A stretch of 64,000 nt of DNA from Jeongeupia sp. HS-3 (GTDB lineage: Bacteria; Pseudomonadota; Gammaproteobacteria; Burkholderiales; Chitinibacteraceae), in contig NZ_AP024094.1 of assembly GCF_015140455.1 (NCBI RefSeq), positions 2,046,001 to 2,110,000 of the forward strand, in the 5' to 3' direction. Shown here in pieces: positions 1 through 8,835 of this stretch. The first letter of the stretch is position 1, and each line of letters begins with the position of its first letter. The position numbers were made by a program, and so were the translations under genes. The notes below the pieces were generated by a model, which had not been told where the DNA came from, searched no databases, and saw nothing but the letters and a program-made list of their open reading frames with translations.

Positions 1-506
1 CTCTTGGCATCCTGCACCGGCAGGGTCTGCAGATGTGATTGCAGGTGCGCGCCGACCTGACGCTCGGTTTCTGCCAGGAAGCCCAGATTCCATTTGTCGC
101 CGATCACGCCGGCGGTCACGCCGATCGCCAGGCTGCCCGCATACAAAAGCGGGTTGAGCACGCTCTTGTGGCTACCGAGTTCCTCGATCCGACGCTCGGT
201 CCACGCCAGATGTTCGACCTCTTCCTGTGCGGCGTGACGCAGCGCCTCACGGTTGGCCGGGTCGCGCGCCGTCAGCGCCTGTCCCTGGTACAGCGCCTGG
301 GCGCAGATCTCGCCGCTATGGTTCACGCGCATCAAGCCGGCGGCATGGCGCTTTTCGGCCTCGTCAAAATCGGTATCGTCGATATGCGCATCGGGATGTG
401 CACGCGCACTAGTTGCCGGCGCCGCGAGCGTACGCAGCACGGTGTCGAATTCGGCAACCAGGGTATCGAGCTTGGGCAGCCCTGGCAGGGCGGGCAGTTT
501 GAGCAT
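1..506 (-). CDS. coq7: 2-polyprenyl-3-methyl-6-methoxy-1,4-benzoquinone monooxygenase Coq7, C-terminus cut by the window edge
   Basis: Ubiquinone biosynthesis: the di-iron Coq7 family hydroxylates demethoxyubiquinone at the membrane. The minus-strand frame opens at an ATG (504-506) and stays open to base 1 (168 codons seen). Iron-ligand motifs are visible: Glu66 in NHSGEICAQ, the ExxH pair Glu96/His99 in QEEVEHL, and Glu148 in AETERQ. The usual Coq7 length is about 205-215 residues, so some 40-45 residues lie outside the window. It is divergent from the cyclophilin gene that starts 87 bases away. The family assignment is strong. Confidence 0.93.
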   Translation of the reverse strand, partial: MLKLPALPGLPKLDTLVAEFDTVLRTLAAPATSARAHPDAHIDDTDFDEAEKRHAAGLMRVNHSGEICAQALYQGQALTARDPANREALRHAAQEEVEHLAWTERRIEELGSHKSVLNPLLYAGSLAIGVTAGVIGDKWNLGFLAETERQVGAHLQSHLQTLPVQDAK

Positions 507-593
507 GGCGTTCTCCTTGGCGTCGATTTTACTATTTATCGGCGTGCTATGATTCGGCGGATTTTCACCGCTATCGATACGGATCAGAACACG

Positions 594-1166
594 ATGAAAA
601 AATTCTTTGCCGCCGCGGCGCTGAGCGTTGCCACGATGTCCGCCTGGGCCGCCAACCCGCAGGTCGAGCTGGTGACCAACAAGGGCAAGATCGTCCTTGA
701 GCTGTACCCGGAAAAGGCGCCGGCCACGGTTGCCAACTTTCTGCAGTACGTGAAAGACAAGCACTACGACAGCACGATTTTTCACCGTGTCGTCGCCGGC
801 TTCGTCGTCCAGGGCGGCGGTTTCGACGCCAAGATGAACCAGAAAGCGACACGCGCGCCGGTGAAGAATGAAGCGCAGGCCGCCTTCAAGGCCGGGCTGA
901 AGAACGATCGCGGCACCGTCGCCATGGCACGAACCAACGACCCGAACTCGGCGTCCAGCCAGTTCTACGTCAACCTGAAGAACAACGATTTTCTGAACTG
1001 GCCGGGCAGCGACGGCTTCGGCTACGCGGTATTCGGCAAGGTCGTGGCCGGGCTCGACGTGGTCGACAAGATCGCCGCGGTCAAGACCATGCCGGGCGAT
1101 GCGCCGCTGGAACCGGTGGTGCTGCAATCGGCGCGTGAACTCCCCGCTGCCGCAGCGGCCAAATAA
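594..1166 (+). CDS. ppiA: Periplasmic peptidyl-prolyl cis-trans isomerase A (cyclophilin)
   Basis: Cyclophilin that interconverts cis/trans prolyl bonds. The 190-residue protein starts [19 protein letters not shown], a clear signal peptide, so it is periplasmic. Cyclophilin core motifs follow: [15 protein letters not shown], the SSQFYVNL strand and the [17 protein letters not shown] block. The frame is open far upstream, but homology and the signal peptide begin at 594; the upstream part only reads antisense to coq7. Its stop lies 31 bases before a second cyclophilin, so the two probably form an operon. Confidence 0.94.
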   Translation: MKKFFAAAALSVATMSAWAANPQVELVTNKGKIVLELYPEKAPATVANFLQYVKDKHYDSTIFHRVVAGFVVQGGGFDAKMNQKATRAPVKNEAQAAFKAGLKNDRGTVAMARTNDPNSASSQFYVNLKNNDFLNWPGSDGFGYAVFGKVVAGLDVVDKIAAVKTMPGDAPLEPVVLQSARELPAAAAAK

Positions 1167-1197
1167 ACACATTCAATTCAACAAGCAAGGATCAATC

Positions 1198-1698
1198 ATG
1201 ACCCAAGTAAAACTGAGCACCAGCGCCGGCGATATCGTTCTTGAACTCGATGAAGTCAAGGCGCCGATCACCGTCGCCAACTTCGTCCAATATGTGAAAG
1301 ATGGCCACTACGACAACACCGTGTTCCACCGCGTGATCGATGGCTTCATGGTTCAGGGCGGCGGTTTCGCACCGGGCATGAAAGAGAAGAAGTCCCGCGA
1401 TAACATCAAGAACGAAGCCGACAACGGCCTGAAGAACGACGCCTACACCGTGGCGATGGCGCGTACGCCCGAGCCGCACTCGGCCTCGGCACAGTTCTTT
1501 ATCAACGTCGCCAACAACGACTTCCTCAACTTCCGTGCCGCAACGCCGCAAGGCTACGGCTATGCCGTGTTCGGCAAGGTTGTCGAAGGCAAGGAGGTCG
1601 TCGACGCGATCAAGGGTGTGAAGACCGGCAACAGCGGCTTCCATCAGGATGTGCCGAAGGAAGACGTGCTGATCGTCAAGGCCGAAGTCCTCGGCTGA
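1198..1698 (+). CDS. ppiB: Cytoplasmic peptidyl-prolyl cis-trans isomerase B (cyclophilin)
   Basis: Second cyclophilin, 166 residues and without a signal peptide, so cytosolic. It shows the [15 protein letters not shown] active-site region, [18 protein letters not shown] and the C-terminal [16 protein letters not shown] block, and is closely similar to the periplasmic protein encoded just upstream. An AAGGATC ribosome-binding site precedes ATG 1198, which sets the start. A GC-rich hairpin follows the stop. The pair looks like an old tandem duplication with compartment split, as in many Proteobacteria. Confidence 0.95.
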   Translation: MTQVKLSTSAGDIVLELDEVKAPITVANFVQYVKDGHYDNTVFHRVIDGFMVQGGGFAPGMKEKKSRDNIKNEADNGLKNDAYTVAMARTPEPHSASAQFFINVANNDFLNFRAATPQGYGYAVFGKVVEGKEVVDAIKGVKTGNSGFHQDVPKEDVLIVKAEVLG

Positions 1699-1716
1699 TC
1701 GATCGCTGATCGTGCC

Positions 1717-1740
1717 AACGCCGCCCGCCCGGGCGGCGTT
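1717..1740 (+). terminator. GC-rich hairpin after ppiB
   Basis: AACGCCGCCC (1717-1726) pairs perfectly with GGGCGGCGTT (1731-1740) around a 4-base loop, 18 bases after the ppiB stop. The following T-tract is poor (GTCGT), so termination is inferred mainly from position and stem strength. Confidence 0.55.
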
Positions 1741-1762
1741 GTCGTATCCGGATCGCTGAACC

Positions 1763-3370
1763 ATGCCCTCGCCCTGGCTCTGGCACGCCCCCAGCTTCGC
1801 ACTGTTTACCGGCGGAGCGCTGATGCTGCTGCTCGCGGCCTGGGTGGCCGCGCGCCCCGCTTTCGCCGGCCGCGCCGCCTTTATCGGCATGCAGTTGACG
1901 CTGGCATGGTGGTGCAGCATGGCCGGGCTCGAATATGCCAGCACCGAGGCCGCGCTCAAGGTCGATCTGGCACGCTGGACCTGGCCGGCGATCATGCTCG
2001 GGCCGACGTTCTGGCTGCTGTTCGCGCTGCGCTACCTGTACGGCTATCGCGCGCCGCTGGGGCTGCGCGGCCACGCGCTGGCGTGGAGCGGCCCCTTGCT
2101 GGTTGGCTTGCTTGCCGTCAGCGACGGCCAGCATCACGGCCTGTACCGCGCCTATCTGCCCATCCGCGCCGAGCTCGGCAGCCAGCTGCACTATTTCGCC
2201 GGCCCGGTGTTCTATTTCGCCGCGCTCTATCTGTACCTGTTGATGCTCGGCGCGATGGCGCTGATGCTGTTGAGCCTGAGCCGCTGCGCCCAGGCCTACC
2301 GCAAGCAGTACCTCGGCTTTGTACTGGCGTCGCTGCCGCCGTGGATCGCCAATGTCGGCTACATCACCCGGACATGGACGCTATTCGATTTCGATCCGAC
2401 CCCGTTCGCGCTGGCGCTGACCTGCGTGATCTTTGCCTGGCTGATCCGCCACGGCCAGCTGTTCGACCTGATCCCGGTCGCGCGCACGCTGCTGCTCGAC
2501 GCACTGCCCGATCCGGTGCTGCTGATCGACCGGCGTGGCCGCGTCATCGAGGCCAATCCGGCCGCGCGCTACTGGCTCGGCGATGAACCGGTCGGCCGGC
2601 CGCTGGCCGACTGGCCCTGGCTGGCGCAAGGCTTGACGCTGTCGAACCAGGAGCTGCTGAGCCACGCCGGCCACGATTTCGAAATCAACCGCCGCCTGCT
2701 CGGCACGCCGGCGCAGCCGGCCGGCGAGTTGCTGCTGCTGCGCGACATCAGCCACCGCACCCGGGTCGAGCACGAGCTGTCGAGCGCGCTCGCGGTGCTC
2801 GAAGCGCAGCTCGACGCCAACCAGACGCTGCAACGGCAATTGCGCGAAGCCTCGATCCGCGACCCGCTCACCGGCTGCTACAACCGGCGTTTTCTGGCCG
2901 AAGTCGGCCCGCGCGAGCTGCTGCACGCCGAGCGCACCCGCCGGTCGATGGCGCTGGTGCTGATCGACTTCGACCATTTCAAGGTACTGAACGATAGCGA
3001 CGGTCACGCCGCCGGCGATGCCGCGCTCGTGGCGTTTGCCGGATGCTGGCAACAACACGGCCGACAGGACGACTATTGCTTCCGTTACGGCGGCGAAGAG
3101 TGGCTGTTGCTGTTGCCCGGTTGCAATGCGGCGCAGGCGACCGAGCGCGTCGATGCCTTGCGGCTGGCCTTTGCCGGTTTGTGCATCGGCCCACGCCAGC
3201 GCAGCCTCACCTTCTCGGCCGGCGTCGCCGCATTTCCAATGGATGCCGGCGACCTGGCCGCACTCACCGCCCTGGCCGACGCCGCGCTCTATCAGGCCAA
3301 GGCGGCGGGCAGAAATCGCGTCATCAGCATCACCCCGCCCGAGACTACTTTCAGCGAAACCGATGTCTAA
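1763..3370 (+). CDS. Membrane diguanylate cyclase (7TM N-terminus, PAS-like linker, GGDEF)
   Basis: Makes the second messenger cyclic di-GMP from two GTP. Of 535 residues, about 1-225 form seven hydrophobic segments like the N-terminal 7TM sensor module of some histidine kinases. A PAS-like segment (about 240-330) and a short helical linker lead to the GGDEF domain (DPLTGCYNRRFL near 370). The catalytic signature is GGEEW at 443-447, an accepted variant. RQDD at 434-437 sits five residues before it, matching the RxxD allosteric I-site, so product inhibition is expected. Its last codons overlap the lpxH start. The ligand of the membrane sensor is unknown. Confidence 0.88.
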   Translation: MPSPWLWHAPSFALFTGGALMLLLAAWVAARPAFAGRAAFIGMQLTLAWWCSMAGLEYASTEAALKVDLARWTWPAIMLGPTFWLLFALRYLYGYRAPLGLRGHALAWSGPLLVGLLAVSDGQHHGLYRAYLPIRAELGSQLHYFAGPVFYFAALYLYLLMLGAMALMLLSLSRCAQAYRKQYLGFVLASLPPWIANVGYITRTWTLFDFDPTPFALALTCVIFAWLIRHGQLFDLIPVARTLLLDALPDPVLLIDRRGRVIEANPAARYWLGDEPVGRPLADWPWLAQGLTLSNQELLSHAGHDFEINRRLLGTPAQPAGELLLLRDISHRTRVEHELSSALAVLEAQLDANQTLQRQLREASIRDPLTGCYNRRFLAEVGPRELLHAERTRRSMALVLIDFDHFKVLNDSDGHAAGDAALVAFAGCWQQHGRQDDYCFRYGGEEWLLLLPGCNAAQATERVDALRLAFAGLCIGPRQRSLTFSAGVAAFPMDAGDLAALTALADAALYQAKAAGRNRVISITPPETTFSETDV

Positions 3371-4106
3371 GCCTGTTTTATTGATCTCCGACCTGCACCT
3401 GTCGCCCGCCGATCCGGCCACCGCCGAGGCCTTCGGCCGCTTTCTCGCCGGCACCGCACGCGATGCCCGGGCGCTGTATATCCTCGGCGATCTGTTCGAC
3501 GTGTGGATCGGCGACGACCAGCTAAACGACCCGTTCTACGCCGAACTCGCCGCACGGTTACGCGCCCTGGCCGCCAGCGGCGTGCCGGTGTCGTTCATGG
3601 CCGGTAATCGCGATTTCCTGTGCGGGGCGCGCTTTGCCCGCGAGGCCGGGCTGACACTGATCGCCGATCCAACGCCGATTGCACCGTTCGGCACGCCGGT
3701 GCTGCTGGCGCACGGCGATGCCTATTGCACCGACGACGCCGATTATCAGCGCTTTCGGCGCATCGTCCGCTCACCGCTGGTGCAGTGGCTGTGGCGGCGC
3801 CTGCCCTATCGCTGGCGCAACCGCGAGGCAGCCAAGCTGCGCGAGAAATCGACGGCGATGAACCAGCGCAAGACCGCCGACATCATGGACGTCAATCGCA
3901 ACGCCATCGAGGCCGCAATGCGCAATGCCAAGGTAGCCACGCTGATCCACGGCCATACGCACCGGCCGGCACGGCACGTTGAAGCCGCCGGCGTGCGCTG
4001 GGTGCTGGCGGACTGGCACGCCGGCAGCGGCGGCTATCTGAGCCTCGACGAGCGCGGCGTCAGCATGTACGCGCTCGACGGCACGCCGTTTCCGTTCGCC
4101 CGTTAA
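3363..4106 (+). CDS. lpxH: UDP-2,3-diacylglucosamine diphosphatase LpxH
   Basis: Cleaves UDP-2,3-diacylglucosamine to lipid X in lipid A synthesis at the inner membrane. The 247-residue protein carries the calcineurin-like metallophosphoesterase motifs in order: SDLHLS near the N-terminus, GDLFDVWIGDD, GNRDF, HGD and the C-terminal HGHTH. ATG 3363 lies inside the final codons of the diguanylate cyclase gene (overlap 3363-3370), so translation is probably coupled. The frame extends upstream, but homology begins at MSKPVLLISDLHLS. Confidence 0.94.
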   Translation: MSKPVLLISDLHLSPADPATAEAFGRFLAGTARDARALYILGDLFDVWIGDDQLNDPFYAELAARLRALAASGVPVSFMAGNRDFLCGARFAREAGLTLIADPTPIAPFGTPVLLAHGDAYCTDDADYQRFRRIVRSPLVQWLWRRLPYRWRNREAAKLREKSTAMNQRKTADIMDVNRNAIEAAMRNAKVATLIHGHTHRPARHVEAAGVRWVLADWHAGSGGYLSLDERGVSMYALDGTPFPFAR

Positions 4107-4126
4107 GCCCCGTTAAGCTTCCGGCA

Positions 4127-4888
4127 TCAGTTCGCGTCGACGCGTACCCACACCGTGTACACCGTCGCCGCTTGCACGCGCGAACCGATGCCTGAGCCGC
4201 GGGCCTGCTGCGTCGACTCGCCGACCGGCAGCCACTCGCCCAGCGCGCCGGCAACTTCGCTATACACCGCGCGCTGATCGATGCTGCCGTTGCCGTTGAA
4301 GCGGCTGCTTTGCGGATACAGCCGCAGCTGCACCCGCTCACCGACGACTTGCGGCTCGACCCAGAAACCGCTGCCGACCGACTGCCATTGCCCGCCCTGG
4401 GTGACGATGCTGTAGCCGGGCCGGAACACCCACGACAGCGTCGGCACGAAACGCGATTCGCCGAGCGAAATCATCGCCCGGCCACCGTCGATCGTCGTCA
4501 CCCTTTGCACCGCCGCCTGCCGCGTGTCCCGGGAGCGCTGCGCGTCGATCGCGACGACGGCGCCGCTGCCACGGTTGGAAATCACCACCGAACCATCGGC
4601 ATCGAGCCCCGAACGCGAACCGGATTCGCGCTGCTCGACGCTCACGGTCAGGCGCCGCGTCGGCGTATCGAGTCGACTGACCAGCGCAGAGATGCGGGCA
4701 AAGGTCGCCTCGTCCGGCGCGCGCACGACGAGCTGATCGTAAAAACCCTGAATCGCCGCGTCGGGAAAGGCCTGCTGCAGCAGCGGCGCCAGCTCGGACG
4801 CCGTTTTGTGCCGCAGTTGCACCGTATCGACAACGTCGGCCAGTGCGGCACCGGCCAACAATAGGCTCCCGAACATCAGTGCGCGCAT
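4127..4888 (-). CDS. Secreted secretin-N (NolW-like) domain protein
   Basis: 253 residues with a signal peptide (MRALMFGSLLLAGAALA). Residues 18-90 resemble the NolW/secretin N-domain fold: a valine-rich strand, an LAPLLQQAFPDA helix, a strand with LVVRAP and a final helix ending VSRLDTP. The rest is beta-rich with no secretin pore domain, so it cannot form a type II/IV secretin alone. AAGGAGAT just before ATG 4888 sets the start. It is the last gene of the run below ispF, 16 bases from the ispF stop. Function unknown; a secretin accessory or periplasmic adaptor role is only inferred. Confidence 0.7.
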   Translation of the reverse strand: MRALMFGSLLLAGAALADVVDTVQLRHKTASELAPLLQQAFPDAAIQGFYDQLVVRAPDEATFARISALVSRLDTPTRRLTVSVEQRESGSRSGLDADGSVVISNRGSGAVVAIDAQRSRDTRQAAVQRVTTIDGGRAMISLGESRFVPTLSWVFRPGYSIVTQGGQWQSVGSGFWVEPQVVGERVQLRLYPQSSRFNGNGSIDQRAVYSEVAGALGEWLPVGESTQQARGSGIGSRVQAATVYTVWVRVDAN

Positions 4889-4904
4889 GGCGATCTCCTT
4901 GAAA

Positions 4905-5405
4905 CTAACGCCCCCAAGGCCCGGACACGGTCGAGCGCCGTTCCAGCAGGCAGATCGCCTGCGCCTCGACCGCTTCGGACGCGCCGACCGGGCCGAGCTT
5001 CTCGTAGGTCTTGGCCTTGACGTTGACGTCGGTGGTTTCAATACCGAGATCGGCGGCGATATTGGCGACCATCTGCGGAATATGCGGCGCCATTTTCGGC
5101 CGCTGGATCAGGATGCTGGCGTCGATATTGCTCACCCGCCAGCCCGCCTCGGCCACGCGCCGTACCGCCTCGCGCAACAACACACGGCTGTCGGCACCCT
5201 TGAATTCCTCAGCGGTATCGGGGAAATGCCGGCCGATATCACCCAAGCCTGCGGCGCCAAGCACGGCGTCGGTAATCGCGTGCAACAGTGCATCGGCATC
5301 CGAATGGCCGAGCAGGCCCTTTTCGAACGGAATCGTCACGCCGCCCAGAATCAGCGGCCGACCTTCGACCAGCCGGTGTACATCCCATCCTTGGCCGATT
5401 CTCAT
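4905..5405 (-). CDS. ispF: 2-C-methyl-D-erythritol 2,4-cyclodiphosphate synthase IspF
   Basis: Fifth step of the MEP isoprenoid pathway: cyclises CDP-methylerythritol 2-phosphate, releasing CMP. 166 residues, above the usual 155-160 only by a short C-terminal tail. Zinc ligands are visible in GWDVHR and [15 protein letters not shown], and the IGRHFPDT and [11 protein letters not shown] blocks are intact. Its ATG overlaps the stop of the fRMsr gene (ATGA, 5402-5405), so translation is probably coupled. Confidence 0.96.
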   Translation of the reverse strand: MRIGQGWDVHRLVEGRPLILGGVTIPFEKGLLGHSDADALLHAITDAVLGAAGLGDIGRHFPDTAEEFKGADSRVLLREAVRRVAEAGWRVSNIDASILIQRPKMAPHIPQMVANIAADLGIETTDVNVKAKTYEKLGPVGASEAVEAQAICLLERRSTVSGPWGR

Positions 5406-5896
5406 TTGTTCTCTCCTGCCTGACTCACGACCAGCGCGGCAATCGCCTCAAGCTCGCAAGCATCCACATCATCAAAATCGCCCAGCCGTTCGCTATCGAC
5501 ATCAAGCACGCCGATCACCCCGCCCTGCGCATTGCGCAGCGGCACGACGACTTCCGAGCGCGATGCCGACGAGCAGGCGATATGACCGGGAAAAGCATCG
5601 ACATCGGCAACCAGCTGCGTTTCGTTGCGCGCCCACGCGGTTCCGCAAACACCGCGACCGTGGCGGATACGGAAACACGCCACCGGCCCCTGGAACGGCC
5701 CGAGCACCAGCTCGTCGCCGTCAACCAGATAGAAGCCGACCCAGAGCCAGTCGAAGGACTGTTTCAGCGCCGCGGCGGTATTGGCCAGCCTGGCGGTGAG
5801 ATTGGTTTCACCATCGAGCAAGGCCGCCAGTTGCGGCAGCAAGGAGGCGTAGCGGGCAGCCTTGTCGCCGCCGGCAATGATCAGGTTTTCGGCCAT
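5402..5896 (-). CDS. msrC: Free methionine-(R)-sulfoxide reductase (GAF domain)
   Basis: Reduces free methionine-R-sulfoxide in the cytosol. 164 residues, one GAF domain, with [23 protein letters not shown] and the GVCGTAW motif. Cysteines 74, 84 and 108 have the same 10- and 24-residue spacing as the three catalytic cysteines of E. coli YebR/fRMsr. Its start lies inside the ispD end (overlap 5881-5896) and its stop overlaps ispF, so a redox-repair enzyme sits between two MEP-pathway genes in one transcript. Confidence 0.92.
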   Translation of the reverse strand: MAENLIIAGGDKAARYASLLPQLAALLDGETNLTARLANTAAALKQSFDWLWVGFYLVDGDELVLGPFQGPVACFRIRHGRGVCGTAWARNETQLVADVDAFPGHIACSSASRSEVVVPLRNAQGGVIGVLDVDSERLGDFDDVDACELEAIAALVVSQAGENK

Positions 5897-6591
5897 TCTG
5901 TTCCGTTCCTCGCTGCCAGAATCAGACTGGCAAGCTGCAAATCGTGCGGGTAGGTCACCTTGAGGTTCCACGGGCTGCCCATCAGCAGCCGTGGCGATTC
6001 GCCCTGTTTCTCCAGCGCGCTGGCCTCGTCGGTAATGTCCGGGCCCATGCCGGTTTCGAGTGCACCGGCGAGCACCGCAAGACGGAACATCTGTGGCGTT
6101 TGCGCCTGCCACAGCCCGGCGCGCGAGGTGGTTGCGGCGATCCGGTCGCCCGCGGTCGCACGCTTGAGGGTATCGGCGACCGGCAGCGCCAGAATGCCGC
6201 CGACCGGGTCATCACGTAATGCATCGATCATGCCGGCGACTTGCGCCGGATCGACGCACGGCCGCGCCGCGTCGTGCACCAGTACCCAGGTATCCGAGGC
6301 GGTAAACAACGACAAGGCCTGCAAGCCGCTGAGTACCGACTCGGCGCGGCTGTCGCCGCCGCAGCGCATGACCACCAGCCGTTCAAAGCCTTGCCAGTCG
6401 TACGCGTCCCACCACTCATCCTCGGGCGAGACCACCACAAAAATGCGTCCCAGCGCCGCCACCGCGTGCAGCGCGGTCAGCGTGTGCCAGATCAGCGGCT
6501 TGCCCAGTAGATCGAGGTATTGTTTCGGCGTTTCGCTCGCCATGCGGCTGCCGCTACCGGCGGCCGGCACCAGCGCGATGGCGCTCGTCAT
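5881..6591 (-). CDS. ispD: 2-C-methyl-D-erythritol 4-phosphate cytidylyltransferase IspD
   Basis: Third step of the MEP pathway: CTP plus methylerythritol 4-phosphate gives CDP-methylerythritol. 236 residues from ATG 6591, with the nucleotide-binding PAAGSGSRM loop, PKQYLDLLGKPL, VHDAARPCV and the C-terminal LKVTYPHDLQLA block. I chose ATG 6591, which overlaps the dnaQ stop as ATGA; the upstream extension has no homology. Part of the rnhA-dnaQ-ispD-fRMsr-ispF run. Confidence 0.95.
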   Translation of the reverse strand: MTSAIALVPAAGSGSRMASETPKQYLDLLGKPLIWHTLTALHAVAALGRIFVVVSPEDEWWDAYDWQGFERLVVMRCGGDSRAESVLSGLQALSLFTASDTWVLVHDAARPCVDPAQVAGMIDALRDDPVGGILALPVADTLKRATAGDRIAATTSRAGLWQAQTPQMFRLAVLAGALETGMGPDITDEASALEKQGESPRLLMGSPWNLKVTYPHDLQLASLILAARNGTEWPKT

Positions 6592-7316
6592 TGCGTTCCG
6601 GCCTGCGGCACGGTCAGTTCGCGCCACAAGCACGTGCCCTTGACCGATTTATCCAGCACATCGAGGTAGGCTTCGTGCAACGCCAGATCCTCGCTCGGCA
6701 CGCTGGCGACGATCAAGGGCTTGCGCGGCCGGCCCTGGCTGAACGAGGCGGCGTCGGCCGCGGCATCGCCGGAGGCGAAGTCGATCAAGAGGCTGTCCTG
6801 ACCACGGGTCAGCGCCAGATAAACTTCGGAGAGCAGTTCGCAGTCGATCAGCGCGCCGTGCAGGGTACGGCCGCTGCGGTCGATCTCGAAGCGGTCGCAC
6901 AGGGCATCGAGGTTGTTGCGCTTGCCCGGGAAGGTGTCCTTGGCCATCTTCAGCGTGTCGATTACGCCCGACACGTAATCGGTGATCGGCCCGCGACCGA
7001 GCTTGCCGAGCTCCATGTTCAGGTAGCCGACGTCGAACGGCGCGTTATGGATGATCAGCTCGGCGCCGTCGACAAAACGCAGGAAGTCGTCGGCAATATC
7101 GGCGAACTTGGGCTTGTCGGCCAGGAACGCCGTCGTCAGGCCGTGCACGTTGAGCGCGCCCTCTTCCGAATCGCGGCCCGGATTGATGTAGCAATGCAGG
7201 TGACGGTCGGCCGACAGCTTGCGATCGACCATTTCGACCGCGGCGATTTCAAGGATGCGGTTGCCGTCTTCGACACGAAGGCCGGTGGTTTCGGTATCCA
7301 GAATGATTTGCCGCAT
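6588..7316 (-). CDS. dnaQ: DNA polymerase III epsilon subunit (3'-5' proofreading exonuclease)
   Basis: Proofreading subunit of the replicase. 242 residues. DEDDh exonuclease motifs: DTETTG at 7-12, HNAPFDVGYLN in ExoII, and HGALIDCELL in ExoIII. The C-terminal stretch after about residue 180 should carry the polymerase-alpha contact, as in the family. Its ATG shares one base with the rnhA stop (TGATG at 7314-7318), a translational-coupling arrangement. The rnhA/dnaQ pairing is also conserved in enterobacteria, although divergent there. Confidence 0.96.
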   Translation of the reverse strand: MRQIILDTETTGLRVEDGNRILEIAAVEMVDRKLSADRHLHCYINPGRDSEEGALNVHGLTTAFLADKPKFADIADDFLRFVDGAELIIHNAPFDVGYLNMELGKLGRGPITDYVSGVIDTLKMAKDTFPGKRNNLDALCDRFEIDRSGRTLHGALIDCELLSEVYLALTRGQDSLLIDFASGDAAADAASFSQGRPRKPLIVASVPSEDLALHEAYLDVLDKSVKGTCLWRELTVPQAGTQ

Positions 7317-7759
7317 CAGGCTCTCCCCAGCGCCACGTCGACGCCGCGATTGGCGAGCTCATCGGCGCGCTCGTTCAGTTCGTGCCCGGCATGGCCCTTG
7401 ACCCAGTGCCAGCTGACCGCGTGGCGGGCGACTTCACCGTCCAGCCGCTGCCACAGGTCGGCATTCTTCACCGGTTTCTTGTCGGCGGTTTTCCAGCCGT
7501 TTTTTTTCCAGTTGTGAATCCAGGTTTCAATGCCGTTCTTCACGTACTGCGAGTCGGTCCACAAGGCCACCGCGCACGGCCGCTTGAGCATCGCCAGCGC
7601 CTCGATCACCGCGGTCAGCTCCATGCGGTTGTTGGTGGTATCGCGCTCGCCGCCAAACAGCTCTTTTTCCTGCTCGCCATATTGCAGCAGCGCGCCCCAG
7701 CCACCGGGGCCGGGGTTGCCTTTGCAGGCGCCATCGGTGTAAATCGTAACTGTAGTCAT
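7316..7759 (-). CDS. rnhA: Ribonuclease HI
   Basis: Degrades the RNA strand of RNA-DNA hybrids. 147 residues from ATG 7757-7759; a longer frame exists but homology begins at [17 protein letters not shown]. All catalytic positions are visible: Asp in YTDGA, Glu in [10 protein letters not shown], Asp in WTDSQYV and the C-terminal [14 protein letters not shown] with the basic protrusion [10 protein letters not shown]. First gene of the minus-strand run; a small plus-strand gene starts 18 bases away in divergent orientation. Confidence 0.96.
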   Translation of the reverse strand: MTTVTIYTDGACKGNPGPGGWGALLQYGEQEKELFGGERDTTNNRMELTAVIEALAMLKRPCAVALWTDSQYVKNGIETWIHNWKKNGWKTADKKPVKNADLWQRLDGEVARHAVSWHWVKGHAGHELNERADELANRGVDVALGRA

Positions 7760-7777
7760 AATCTGCGAAGGCCCGAC

Positions 7778-8050
7778 ATGCGCGCCCTCTTGTTCCTTTT
7801 GTGCGCCACCGCGACTCAGGCGGCGACGTTTTGTCCTTACAAACTGCCCGGCAACGACAAGAGCGAGCGCTGGGTCAACCTGACCGTGGTGCAATACGTC
7901 GAACTATCCGATACCGAAGCCCACCTGATTTTCGGTGGCGGCAATCTCGGCAGCGGTCACGATGTAAAAATCCCGCTCAAAAGTCGCGATGATGGCCAGA
8001 AGCTGCTGCGCGATCTGGTCGAAACCTCGCGCCGCTGCGATCCGGCCTGA
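7778..8050 (+). CDS. Small secreted protein of unknown function
   Basis: 90 residues with a short signal peptide ([15 protein letters not shown]). The mature part holds two cysteines (in TFCPYKL and SRRCDPA) that could form one disulfide, and a central [15 protein letters not shown] stretch. I do not recognise a family. It lies in the divergent gap between rnhA and the YafS-like methyltransferase; GAAGG about 9 bases before the ATG may be its ribosome-binding site. Coding character is supported by the signal peptide and its fit into an otherwise empty gap. Confidence 0.6.
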   Translation: MRALLFLLCATATQAATFCPYKLPGNDKSERWVNLTVVQYVELSDTEAHLIFGGGNLGSGHDVKIPLKSRDDGQKLLRDLVETSRRCDPA

Positions 8051-8058
8051 GCCGTGAC

Positions 8059-8835
8059 TCACTTGCATTTATCTTTGGCCGCCTGCTGGCGCAAGCGCTC
8101 GATCCGCACCGCCTGATCAATCACGGTGGCCGGTTTACCCTGCGGCAACCGCGCCGCATTACGCCAAGCCGGGCCGATCAGGCGCATGCCGCGCACGCGC
8201 TTGACCACGTCGAGGCAATAAATCCCGCCCGCCGCCGGCCACCAGCGATCGCCGGCGTTTTCAAGAAAACGTCCCTTCTCGATCCAGTTTTCCCGTTGTA
8301 CCGGTGGGCCGTAACATAAAAATTCACCACGCACGGTTTCCAGCCCCAGCAGCGATAGCCAGTCCTTGAGCCGCGGCAGCGCTACGAAATGGCCGGACCA
8401 CGGCACATCGCCCCGATTGCGCCACTTTCTCAGCCCCCACAAACTCCACGGATTGAAGCCGGTCACCAGCATGCGCCCTTCCGGCAGCAGCACCCGTTCG
8501 GCCTCGCGCAGTACCGCATGCGGATCGGCGCAGAAATCGAGCACATGCGGCAGCACCAGCAGATCGAGTGACTGGCTGGCGAAGGGCAGTTGTTCCGGCC
8601 GGCAATGCAAAGCGCAGCCATCGCCACGCCCAACGATCGTGCGCCATGGCATCCGGTTGGTCGCCAGGGTATCGAGTTGCGGCAATCCAAGCTGTACCGC
8701 CTTGTAGCCAAACAGGTCTGCGGCGATACGCGCGTACCAGTCCGTCTCCTGCTGGGCGACGTAACGCCCTAGCGGCGTCGCCAGCCAGGCGGCAAAATGA
8801 TCGAACGATGTCAAGCAGTCCACGGGACCTGTCAT
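8059..8835 (-). CDS. SAM-dependent methyltransferase, YafS-like
   Basis: 258 residues, class I methyltransferase of the Methyltransf_11 type. The SAM-binding region is reduced, but the post-motif blocks are recognisable: QLPFASQSLDLLVLPHVLDFCADP, REAERVLLPEGRMLVTGFNPWSLWGLR and the tail GIYCLDVVKRV. Location beside gloB, rnhA, dnaQ and mltD matches E. coli yafS, so I read it as that family; the substrate is unknown. The frame opens further upstream with a TTG, but ATG 8833-8835 is preferred. That ATG and the divergent gloB ATG interlock as CATG. Confidence 0.85.
   Translation of the reverse strand: MTGPVDCLTSFDHFAAWLATPLGRYVAQQETDWYARIAADLFGYKAVQLGLPQLDTLATNRMPWRTIVGRGDGCALHCRPEQLPFASQSLDLLVLPHVLDFCADPHAVLREAERVLLPEGRMLVTGFNPWSLWGLRKWRNRGDVPWSGHFVALPRLKDWLSLLGLETVRGEFLCYGPPVQRENWIEKGRFLENAGDRWWPAAGGIYCLDVVKRVRGMRLIGPAWRNAARLPQGKPATVIDQAVRIERLRQQAAKDKCK

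Noticed and set aside
39-593. N-terminal extension of the first cyclophilin frame
   Set aside because: It reads antisense through coq7; the true start at 594 begins with a signal peptide.
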